A stretch of 64,000 nt of DNA from Sphingomonas sp. LaA6.9 (lineage in GTDB: Bacteria; Pseudomonadota; Alphaproteobacteria; Sphingomonadales; Sphingomonadaceae), in assembly GCF_022601895.1 (NCBI RefSeq), contig NZ_JAKVIO010000007.1, positions 62,001-126,000 of the forward strand. Direction: 5' to 3'. The translations under genes were made by a program, and so were the position numbers. How positions within the stretch are numbered: the first letter of the stretch is position 1; every line of letters starts with the position of its first letter. The notes under the pieces were generated by a model. It had not been told where the DNA came from, did not search any database, and saw nothing but the letters and a program-made list of their open reading frames with translations. Shown here in pieces: positions 35,246 to 44,200 of this stretch.

Positions 35246-36193
35246 TCAGACCCTTTTTACCGAGCGGTAGATGTTCTGGCGCAATTTCGCCGGCATCAGC
35301 CGCAGTCCCTCGATCAGGAGGTAGAGCCCAACACCCTCGGGCAGATAAAGGTTCCGTGCGAAGCTGGGCGAGATTCGTTCCCCCTTGAAGGAAAAGCGCG
35401 CATAGAGCCCGATCTGCTGGTTGATCAGCCGACGGAGTAACGCGCGTTCCGCCGTATTTGATCCACGAATCATCGTGCGCGCCGTCTCGACGATGAGCGG
35501 CAAGGTGTCCGGGTTGGTCTTTTTGCTGACCTTGTTATCGGAGTCGCGGTGAAATTCGGCCGAGGCGCGCGAAACATATGTGAAGGGCGCCGTCGCCACT
35601 GCGCGAAGCCAGAGATCCTTGTCGCCCCCGCGTACGGCCTTGCCTGCGGGGAAAAGGCCCGCGCGCACCAGCACGTCACGGCGGAATGCGGCGGCGCCTG
35701 TCCAGATCGGGCAATCGCGCGTTTCCAGCCATAGCCTGAGAAATCCCTCGAGCGAGACGCTGGCCCCCTCAGCGGCGGCGAGTGTCGCGGGCATGTTGGA
35801 TTCGTGCCGCCGATCCTTGAAGACGTGCTCATAGCGGGTCGAAACGCAGCCCACCCCGGGCACCCGCACGATCGCCGCCGCAATGTCGGCGAGATGCGTG
35901 GGCGCCCAGATATCGTCGGCGTCGAGAAATGCGATCCAGTCACCATCCGCCTTTTCGATGCCAAGGTTGCGTGCGGCATAGCCGCCGGGGCCCGGCGTAT
36001 CGCGAAACAGCACACGGATGCGGGGGTGTTTGAATGCCGCGATGATCTCTGCGCTGCCATCGGTCGACGCATCGTCGATCAGGATCACTTCATGCGGCGG
36101 CAGCGTCTGCGCAAGCGCGCTCGCTACGCTCTCGGCGACATGGCGTGCCTTGTTGTGGACGGGAATAATAACGGAAAAGCGCGGTTCGGTCAT
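35246..36193 (-). CDS. GT2-family glycosyltransferase
   Basis: A 315-residue GT-A enzyme. It begins MTEPRFSVIIPVHNKARHVA, has the nucleotide-binding ILIDDASTDGS and the DXD metal site AFLDADDIW, then the acceptor-side ETRDCPIWTGAAAFRR. The C-terminal part is basic and amphipathic. ATG 36193 is the first gene of the minus-strand polysaccharide operon; the longer open frame reaching 36475 has no such start motif. Donor sugar unknown. Confidence 0.9.
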   Translation of the reverse strand: MTEPRFSVIIPVHNKARHVAESVASALAQTLPPHEVILIDDASTDGSAEIIAAFKHPRIRVLFRDTPGPGGYAARNLGIEKADGDWIAFLDADDIWAPTHLADIAAAIVRVPGVGCVSTRYEHVFKDRRHESNMPATLAAAEGASVSLEGFLRLWLETRDCPIWTGAAAFRRDVLVRAGLFPAGKAVRGGDKDLWLRAVATAPFTYVSRASAEFHRDSDNKVSKKTNPDTLPLIVETARTMIRGSNTAERALLRRLINQQIGLYARFSFKGERISPSFARNLYLPEGVGLYLLIEGLRLMPAKLRQNIYRSVKRV

Positions 36194-36320
36194 TTTACCC
36201 CGTTTTTTGCAGCGCGGAAGACGATCTGGACGAAATCGCCGACGAGTTGAAATTCTTGTGCGGAAACAGGTCTTTTTCTGGGATTTTATAAGGCCTAGCT
36301 TCGTTTGTGTGCAATGCAGC

Positions 36321-36425
36321 ATGAAACCACTTGCCCGTCGCATGGAACGCACCGGCGCGGATTGGGTTTCACTGTTTCGTGCAGCGCCGGGGGGCGGTGA
36401 CCTAAATGACGAAGAAGGATACTGA
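36321..36425 (+). other. Possible 34-codon leader ORF before the GT25 gene
   Basis: ATG 36321 opens a 34-codon frame (MKPLARRMERTGADW...) whose stop TGA ends at 36425, immediately before the ATG of the glycosyltransferase at 36426. The next gene's ribosome site (GAAGAAGG) lies inside it. This could be a small translated leader or chance; nothing in the peptide is recognisable. Confidence 0.3.
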
Positions 36426-37181
36426 ATGACGCCCCGACCCGTCCGTACGCGGATCTTCGTCGTCAGCATGGCCAATGCGTCCGAACGGAGGCGCGCCTTT
36501 GCCGCAGACGCTGCCGGAGCCGAGGCGCCATGGCGCTTTTTCGACGCGTGGGACAGGCTTCATCCCGATCTGGAATATGACGAGGACGCGGCGATCGTCG
36601 CCAAGGGCAGGCCGCTGCGCCAGGGTGAAATCGGCTGCTATTCAAGTCACTTCGCGCTCTGGCTTCAGCTCCTGGCCGATCCCGATGCGGATCAGTATAT
36701 CGTGCTGGAAGACGATGTGATCGTCGACTGGGACTATGTCGCGCGCTTCGCGGCGGTGTATCATGGCGCTGCGGGGCATGACTATGTCCGGCTCTATTAC
36801 AAGAAGCCCGCGCCCAGCCGCATCATCGCGAAGGATTATGTCTGTCGCGCGACCTGGTTGACCGAGGTGGCGGGATATTGCTTCGGGACGCAGGGCTATA
36901 TGATCACCCGCGCGGGCGCCGAGCGCCTTGCCGCACATTGTCGTGAGCTCCGCCGGCCGATCGACGACGAGATGGATCGCAGCTGGGTGCATGGGGTGCG
37001 TAACCTCGCGGTATTTCCCTTTCCGCTCATGGAGCGAAAGGTGGAGAGCGGCATCGGGCTCCAGCGCTTCGAGCGCTTTCCCGTGCCGCGCCGGCTGAAG
37101 CTGCAACGCCTCGTCGCGCACACGCGCGAACGTGCGGGCTATCAGCTCTTCGGCCGCCGCCGCTTCCGCTTTCAGCGCTGA
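36426..37181 (+). CDS. GT25-family glycosyltransferase
   Basis: A 251-residue glycosyltransferase 25 (LPS biosynthesis type) protein. The start TRIFVVSMANASERR, the conserved GEIGCYSSHFALW block and the LEDDVIVDWD metal-binding motif are the family hallmarks, and FGTQGYMITRAGAERLA follows. It is first in the plus-strand polysaccharide operon, divergent from the minus-strand operon across a 232-bp promoter region. The usual chemistry is transfer of galactose/glucose or related sugars; specificity not assignable. Confidence 0.88.
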   Translation: MTPRPVRTRIFVVSMANASERRRAFAADAAGAEAPWRFFDAWDRLHPDLEYDEDAAIVAKGRPLRQGEIGCYSSHFALWLQLLADPDADQYIVLEDDVIVDWDYVARFAAVYHGAAGHDYVRLYYKKPAPSRIIAKDYVCRATWLTEVAGYCFGTQGYMITRAGAERLAAHCRELRRPIDDEMDRSWVHGVRNLAVFPFPLMERKVESGIGLQRFERFPVPRRLKLQRLVAHTRERAGYQLFGRRRFRFQR

Positions 37182-37196
37182 GGGGCGCAGGCAAAA

Positions 37197-38693
37197 ATGG
37201 CGGAACGCGACCCCCAAATCGGTATCGAGGCCGCGCGCGGTTTTGATGCCGAACTGCGCAAGAAGACCTCGCGCTCCATCGGCTGGACGATCGTGCGACA
37301 GATAAGTGACCAGCTCTTTTCCTTGATTGTCTTCGTCATGCTCGCGCGGCTGCTCAGCAAGGAAGCGGTCGGCATTTTCGCGATGGCATATGTCTTTGCG
37401 GAGGTCGGGCGGATCATTGCGACGGGCGGGCTGATGCAGATCATCGCGCGGGTCCAGGTGGTGGACGCGCGGCTGAAGGATACGATTTTCTGGAGCAACA
37501 TGGCGATCGCGATCGTCTATGTCGCGCTTGTCTGGATCGCGGCGCCCTGGATCGCGGGCTGGATCGAACAGCCCGGCCTTGTCGATCCGCTGCGCGCGCT
37601 GGCCTTCGTCCTGCCGATCAACGCGCTGGGCGGAACGCACATGGCGCTGCGCCTGCGCGAATTCGGGCACAAGACGATCGCATTGAGATCGCTTGTCGCG
37701 GGGCTGATCGGTGGCGGTGCCGCGGTCGCGGCGGCCTTTGCCGGGGCGGGGATATGGGCGCTTGTGATCCAGCGCGCGCTGACCGAGACGATCAGCACCG
37801 TGCTCGCCTGGACATCGTATCGCTGGATGCCCGGTCGTGCCTTCAGCTGGAAACAGGCGAGGCACAATCTGGGCTTTGGCGGCAACCTGACGATCGCGCA
37901 GCTGATCTTCCTGATGATGGTACGCGTGCAGGACCTGCTGATCGGCGCCAATCTCGGCGCGGCCGCGGTGGGCACCTACCGCGTTGCCTGGCGCTCGAAC
38001 GAAATTTTCGCCAATGGCGCGATCCAGCCCTTCGCCTCGGTCGGACTGCAGACCTATTCGCGGTTGCAGCACGATGCCGACGGGCTGTGCCAGGCCTATC
38101 GCTCGATGCTCGGCATGTGTTCGGCGATCTCCTTCCCCGCGCTGGTCGGCTTCGGCGTCCTTGCGCCCGAGGTCGTCCCGCTCGTGTTCGGCGCGAAATG
38201 GGCGCAGGCCGGTCAGCTCGCGCAGGTCTTCGCGGTGATCGCGGTGCCTTATACGCTCAACTATTTCGCTTCACCGCTGCTGACCGCGATGGGCAACAGC
38301 CGCCGCCAGCGCACGCTCGCCGTGGTCCAGCTGCTCGCGACGATCCTGCTGACATGGCTCGCGCTCCCCTTCGGCCTGATGGCGGTAGCGATCGCCTATG
38401 TCGCGCGGTCTTATCTGACACTTCCGCTCCAGATCCGCTTTCTCACGCAGTCCACGCCAATCCGGCTGCGCGATACCGTCGCCGCCGTGCGTGCGCCCTT
38501 CATCGCATCGAGCACGATGGGCGCACTGCTCTGGGGCGGGCTCGCCATGGTACAGACACATGGCTGGATCGCGATCGCCGCTGCAATACCGCTCGGCGGT
38601 CTCTTCTATTTCGCCGCGCTGGCGCTCCTTTCCCCTTTCCATCGCCAGCTTGCCATGAAGCTGCTCACTCGAAAAAGGCTTGTCCAATCATGA
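37197..38693 (+). CDS. Wzx-type lipid-linked repeat-unit flippase (MOP superfamily)
   Basis: A 498-residue inner-membrane protein with 12-14 hydrophobic helices, of the PST/lipopolysaccharide-exporter branch (TSRSIGWTIVRQISDQLFSLIVFVM-type start, LARLLSKEAVGIFAMAYVF, WRSNEIFANGAIQPFASVG). It would flip undecaprenol-linked repeats for polymerisation by Wzy. The stop overlaps the next start by 4 nt. ATG 37197 lies 15 nt after the GT25 stop. Confidence 0.92.
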   Translation: MAERDPQIGIEAARGFDAELRKKTSRSIGWTIVRQISDQLFSLIVFVMLARLLSKEAVGIFAMAYVFAEVGRIIATGGLMQIIARVQVVDARLKDTIFWSNMAIAIVYVALVWIAAPWIAGWIEQPGLVDPLRALAFVLPINALGGTHMALRLREFGHKTIALRSLVAGLIGGGAAVAAAFAGAGIWALVIQRALTETISTVLAWTSYRWMPGRAFSWKQARHNLGFGGNLTIAQLIFLMMVRVQDLLIGANLGAAAVGTYRVAWRSNEIFANGAIQPFASVGLQTYSRLQHDADGLCQAYRSMLGMCSAISFPALVGFGVLAPEVVPLVFGAKWAQAGQLAQVFAVIAVPYTLNYFASPLLTAMGNSRRQRTLAVVQLLATILLTWLALPFGLMAVAIAYVARSYLTLPLQIRFLTQSTPIRLRDTVAAVRAPFIASSTMGALLWGGLAMVQTHGWIAIAAAIPLGGLFYFAALALLSPFHRQLAMKLLTRKRLVQS

Positions 38694-39703
38694 CCCAGTT
38701 GCTGACCGTCCAGCCAGCCACGCGCCAGACATTGATCGCCGATCTGAAGCACAGCATCGACTCCCAGTTGCTGCCTTTGCTCGACGATGCGCCATTCGCG
38801 CTGGTCGACTATCCCGATCACAGCAATGTCGGGGATTCGGCGATCTGGCTGGGTGAAACCGCCTTTTTCTCGGCACATGGGCGCCAGCCCGCTTATGCCA
38901 GCGCGCTGAAGAACCATGCCGATTATGAAATGGCCGCCGCGATCGGCGACGGCACGATCTTCCTTCATGGCGGCGGCAATTTCGGGACGATCTGGAAGGC
39001 GCACCAGGATTTCCGCATCGCGATCATGCGGCAGTTCCCGAACAATCCGATCGTCCAGTTGCCGCAGTCGATCCATTTCGCGTCCGATGAGTCGGTTGAA
39101 GAGACCGCGCGCGCGATCGAGGCGCATGGGCGCTTCACGCTAATGGTGCGCGACGCGCCCTCGCTCGAGTTCGCGCGGCGGCATTTCGCGTGTGAGGTGC
39201 TGCTGGCGCCCGACATGGCGTTCTACATGGGGGCGCTCGATCGTGGCCCGCCGTCGCACGACCTGTTCTATCTGTTGCGCACCGATCTCGAAAAGGCCGT
39301 CGAGGGGCAGGTGCGCTCGGGCGGGCGCTCGATCGCGGTGGCAGACTGGCTGGTGGAGGATCGCATGCAGATCCGGCTCGCGCTCGCGGCCGCCAGGCTG
39401 CTCACCATTGCCGACAATCCACGGACCGCGCGCGTGAAGACCTATGACCGGCTTGCGCGCACGCGGCTCGACCGGGGGACGGCGATGCTGTCGTCGGGGC
39501 GCGCCGTCGTGACCGACCGACTGCACGGCCATATCCTCTCGACCTTGCTTGATCTGCCGCACGTCGTGCTCGACAACAGCTACCGCAAGATCGGCAACTT
39601 CGTCGACGCATGGACGGGCGGGTTCGACCGATTGCGCAGCGCGCAGGCGCTCGACGAGGCATCGGCGCTTGCGGGTGATCTGATCGAGGGCACGCGCCGA
39701 TGA
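38690..39703 (+). CDS. Polysaccharide pyruvyltransferase-family protein
   Basis: A 337-residue protein of the CsaB/ExoV/PssM superfamily. It shows ALVDYPDHSNVGDSAIW, the IFLHGGGNFGTIW glycine-rich motif, VQLPQSIHF, and the C-terminal VVTDRLHGHILSTLLDLPHVVLDN, all standard. Such enzymes add pyruvate ketals from phosphoenolpyruvate to sugars, giving extra negative charge. Its place between the flippase and a glycosyltransferase with 4-nt overlaps on both sides argues it modifies the repeat unit. Confidence 0.9.
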   Translation: MTQLLTVQPATRQTLIADLKHSIDSQLLPLLDDAPFALVDYPDHSNVGDSAIWLGETAFFSAHGRQPAYASALKNHADYEMAAAIGDGTIFLHGGGNFGTIWKAHQDFRIAIMRQFPNNPIVQLPQSIHFASDESVEETARAIEAHGRFTLMVRDAPSLEFARRHFACEVLLAPDMAFYMGALDRGPPSHDLFYLLRTDLEKAVEGQVRSGGRSIAVADWLVEDRMQIRLALAAARLLTIADNPRTARVKTYDRLARTRLDRGTAMLSSGRAVVTDRLHGHILSTLLDLPHVVLDNSYRKIGNFVDAWTGGFDRLRSAQALDEASALAGDLIEGTRR

Positions 39704-40788
39704 AGATTGCGGTGACCGGACTGCGCGGTATCCCCGGCGTGATGGGGGGCGTCGAGACGCATTGCGAGGAAATGCTGCCGCGCGTGAAGCACATCGCGCC
39801 CGATGCCGAGATCATGGTGTTCGCGCGCGCGCCCTATGTCAGCGAGCCTCGCTACGCCTATCGCGGCGTCGAGGTGATTGCGGTCGCCTCGCCCAGATCG
39901 GTCTCGCTCGAAGCGATCGTTTCGACCTTCAACGCGATCCTCGCCGCGCGGCGCGCGGGCGCGGACATGATCCATATCCACGCGATCGGACCCGCGCTGC
40001 TGGCGCCGATGGCGCGGCTGCTGGGCCTGCGCGTCGTCGTGACGCATCATGGCGAGGATTATAACCGCGCCAAATGGGGCCGCTTTGCACGCACAATGCT
40101 CAAACTTGGCGAGCGTTTCGGGACGGGCTGGGCCAATCAGGTCATCGCGGTATCGCCCTCGCTCGCCGAGCGGCTGCGCGTGAAATTTCCCGCGGCCGCC
40201 CGGCGCATCGCTTATATTCCCAATGGTGCGCCCGAACTCCCGGCCGGCGCGCAAGGGACGCTGGCGCGGCTGGGCGTGGAACCGCAGGGCTATCTGCTCG
40301 CCGTCGGCCGGCTGGTGCCCGAAAAGGGGTTGCACGACCTCATCGAGGCGCATGCGATGTCCAACGACCCGCGCAAGCTGGTGATCGCGGGCGGGGCGGA
40401 TCACGCCAGCCCCTATTCGCGCGCGCTGCTCGATCGCGCGAGCGAGCGCGTGGTCTTCGCGGGACTCCAGGATCGCGCCAATCTGCGCGTGCTCTACGAG
40501 AACGCATCGCTGTTCGTGATGCCCTCCTATCATGAAGGGCTTCCGATCGCCGCGCTCGAAGCCGCATCGTGCGCGACGCCCATGCTGCTCAGCGGCATCC
40601 AGCCCAATCGCGATCTCGGCCTCGCCCCGGCGCATTATTTCCCGGTCGGCGATGTTGCAGCGCTCGCCGCAGCGCTCGCGCGTCCCGCCGGCGACTTCGC
40701 GGTCGACGCGGCGAGTTTTCGCGAACGCTTCAACTGGGACGCGATCGCGCTCAGCACCTCGCAGGTCTACCGCGCCGTAGCAGCATGA
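39700..40788 (+). CDS. GT4-family glycosyltransferase
   Basis: A 362-residue GT-B enzyme. It starts KIAVTGLRGIPGVMGGVETHCEE, typical of GT4 rhamnosyl/glucosyltransferases of this layout, with HHGEDYNRAKWG, LAVGRLVPEKGLHDLIEA, VIAGGADHASPYSR and MPSYHEGLPIAALEAASC. It overlaps the pyruvyltransferase stop by 4 nt and is the last gene of the plus-strand polysaccharide operon. The sugar transferred is unknown. Confidence 0.92.
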   Translation: MKIAVTGLRGIPGVMGGVETHCEEMLPRVKHIAPDAEIMVFARAPYVSEPRYAYRGVEVIAVASPRSVSLEAIVSTFNAILAARRAGADMIHIHAIGPALLAPMARLLGLRVVVTHHGEDYNRAKWGRFARTMLKLGERFGTGWANQVIAVSPSLAERLRVKFPAAARRIAYIPNGAPELPAGAQGTLARLGVEPQGYLLAVGRLVPEKGLHDLIEAHAMSNDPRKLVIAGGADHASPYSRALLDRASERVVFAGLQDRANLRVLYENASLFVMPSYHEGLPIAALEAASCATPMLLSGIQPNRDLGLAPAHYFPVGDVAALAAALARPAGDFAVDAASFRERFNWDAIALSTSQVYRAVAA

Positions 40789-41278
40789 CGCCAGGGGGGG
40801 AGAACCAGAGATCCTCTCCTGACGATCATCTGGCCGAAGGTTTGGCCGATGCCTCTACATAGACCTCGAAATTCCATGCGAGATCCGCTCGATCGGCGGC
40901 CTCATCTTCGGCGCTCCGATCTCACCATCAACATGAAACGCTCATAATTCCCTCATTTTCCTCGTAAATCCATGAAATCGCGCGTCTCGATTTGAGCCAG
41001 TCCGCGTCCGGCTTGGTCGCGTCATATCCATCTTGGTCGCTCTACGGACTGCGTCAGTCGAGCCGGGATCGTTCGCTACACGGTCTTGCGCAATGCGCCC
41101 TTAAAGCATGGGTCGCGCCGGAAGCTGATGACGAAGGAAGTTTCATGCTGGTCCAGAATGATGCTGCCGCGGCGTCGTGGCGACATTCTGATCTGACCTG
41201 ACCCTTCAGAGATTTGAAAAGAGCAGGATCATCCGCGGTCTTGCTCCGAAGATTTGTGCCCATTTTCGGAGGAATTGA
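40789..41278. other. Intergenic region before the giant autotransporter gene
   Basis: This 490-bp stretch has lower GC than its neighbours in places (around 40930-40985) and contains the nonamer CTTGGTCGC twice near 41012 and 41030. A TTG-initiated open frame at 40992-41201 has no family resemblance and is not called. A clear ribosome site (GGAGGAAT) precedes the autotransporter ATG. It probably holds the promoter and leader of that gene. Confidence 0.45.
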
Positions 41279-44200
41279 ATGTCGAATAGCAAATCCGGCT
41301 CTGCCGGCATCGGTCGCGTTTCGCGTCATGGACTGATGCGGGCGAGTCTGCTGATGAGCGCCGCAGGCTTCGCCATCGCGCTTTCTTCCGCACCCGCGCG
41401 CGCGGAATGCGCGCCCGAGGGCGGCGCAATTTTCTGCAGCGGGATCGACGACAATGGCTATGTCTCGAATGTGACCGGGCAGGTCACGACGGTCCTTTCG
41501 GGCGCTAAGGTGCGCAAGAACGCGATCACGAATACGGCTTTCTACTATGACGAGAACGGTCATCTGGTCGTGAATGGCGCGGTCGACGGTGGCGATGGAG
41601 ATGGCGTCGTGGCCGGTCCGGGCCGATTTGTCACGATCGCGGTGGGCAAGGATGGCTCCATTTCGGGACAGCGCGGCATCGCAGCGGTCGACGAATATGT
41701 TCGCTATGCAATCAGCAATGCGGGCATGATCACCGGAACAGCCGGGCCCGCGATCATGATCCCCGACGGGTCGAGCGGCCATATCGCCCGGTTCCGCAAT
41801 GCCGCGACAGGGCAGGTTGTGGGCGGCATCGATGCGCGGTTCGAACGCATCGAGAATGAAGGGCTGATCGACGGCGGCATGCAGGCGGGAATCCGCAGCA
41901 GCGGCGCCTATTACGATCAGGAGATCCGCAATAGCGGTACGATCCGGAGTAATGCCGCGGGTGGCGCTGCGATTGCCGCGAGCGCGGTGATCGACAATAG
42001 CGGCACGATCGAGGGCAGCGGCGACGCGGTCGCGATCCGCGCCGATGAGCTTGAGCTGCGCAATCGCGCGGGTGCGGTCGTGCGCGGCGGTAACGGCGTT
42101 GCGATCGAACTGACCGGCGCGGTCTTTGACGAGACCGACATCGACAATGCCGGCACGATCATCGGCGATGTCGTGTCGCGCGGCGAGTCGAACGACAGGT
42201 TCGTGCAGCGCATGGGCGCAACCGTTCAGGGCAATATCAGCCTCGGTGGCGGCGACGACGCCTTTTATTTCGAGCAGACGGGCGACGTGATCGCCGGCGG
42301 AGTGAGCGGCGCGATCGACGGCGGTGACGGCTATGACACCTTCGGCGTGCGCGTCACGAAATCGGGGACCGTTACGCTTGGCGATTCGCTGCCCGCGGGC
42401 TTTGAGCGCTATGGCGTCGATCTGTGCGGCTGCGATACCGATGCGACGATCGCGGCGGGCAGCTATACCAACGGCCTGCTCGTATCGGGCGAGGGCGATG
42501 TCGTCAGCTATGCCAACATCACCGCATCGGGCGTTCGTCCTCTCCTCGAGATCCGGCCGACGCTTGAGCCCGACGTCGACAGCGATTTCGGCCTGTCCTT
42601 CACCAACAAGGGTGTGCTGGATCTGACGGGCACCTCTCCAGCTGCGATCCTGATCGAGGCGGGCGCAGGCGGGCCACTTCGGCGCTTCGTGAACGACGGA
42701 ACGATCAGGGCGAGCGGCCAGTTCGGCAAGGCGCTCGACGTCGAGGCTTTTGGCGACGGGACTGGCCCGGGCTTCGTCAACAATGGCTCGATCACCGGCG
42801 CGAGTGAATTCGGTTCCGGCGTCGCGCTCAACTACACCAGCGCCGAGAATAACGGCTCGATCGTCTTTACCGGCACCAACCAGACCGCGCTAACCATGGA
42901 TGGCGGCAGCGGGCTCGTGAACAATGTGACGGGCACGATCCGCGGTACGCTGGTCGGCGTTAACATGTCGTCGGGTGACATCGTCAATCGCGGCACGATC
43001 GCGGGCGAGCAGAACACCGGCATTGTCGCGATGAACGGCACGATCGTGAACGATGCGGGTGGCGTCATCAGCGGCGCGGTGAACGCCATTCGGGGTTTTA
43101 CCTCTTATTCGCAGCTCAAGATCGCCAACAAGGGCACGCTGAACGGTGCGGTTGACCTCGGCACCGCAGGCACCAACAACGATATCTACTGGGCGGCCGA
43201 AGGCGGGACACTCTCGGGTCAGTTGAAGCTGAGCGACGGCGACAAGGCGATCGCGGACATTTCGCGCCTCGACCGCAACGGCAATTTCCGGATGAACGAC
43301 ATCCTCGCCGGAGGCATGATCAGCACCGGCACTGTCGAACTCTGGCTGCGCGCCGATCGCACGCAATCCGCCAATGTCGTGGAAGCAAGCGTCGATGTGG
43401 CCGGCAAGCTCGTTTACGAAGCGGCGGGCGCGGATACCGTGCTGACCTTGGGCGGCCCGCTCGATGCGGGCGGCGCGGCGCAGACCGCCACCAAAACGAT
43501 CCATGTCGCGGGCGATGGCAAGATCGATCTGGTGGCCGATATCGACATGAGCGGCAGCGGCAACAGCGCGGTGGTCGTCGAAGACGGCGGCACCGGCGTG
43601 TGGTTCAACGATGCGGGCAAGCGGCTCGACCTGACGCTGTCGGGCAAGATCAAGGGCGGCAGCGCGGCGGTGCATGTCGATGCGCTCCAGGCGGGCAGCG
43701 TCGAACTCGCGGCGGGCAAGGGCGATATCAGCTTCGCGCAGGGCACCGGACTTCGCACGGGCAGCGGCACGCAGGTGCTGATCGGCGAAGGCGCGGCGAT
43801 CCGCGTCACCGATGCCGCGACCCCGCACAACGCGATTGCGCTTGAGGGCAATGGCAGCACGATCGTCAATCGCGGTTCGATTGTCGAGGAAGGTGATGCA
43901 GCCGCCTCGACCCCGGCAAACCGTTCGCTTGGCGTGGCGCTGCGCGGCAGCATCCTGACCAACGAGCAGACCGGCAAGATCGACATGATCGGCAGCGCCG
44001 TTGCCGTCGAAAGCGGCGGCGTGATCCTCAATGCGGGCCTGATCCAGAGCCGTGGCGGGATCGCGATCGACGCCAGCGCCAGCACCGACGAGACCGTGAT
44101 CGACAATCTTGCGGGCGGTTCGATCATCGGCCAGGGCGTCGCCATTCTGGGTCGCGGGGGCAGCGAACTCATCCGCAACGCGGGCTCCATCACCGGCGAC

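Noticed and set aside
40992-41201. Open frame in the leader of the autotransporter gene
   Set aside because: It has only a TTG start, no ribosome site and no recognisable sequence.
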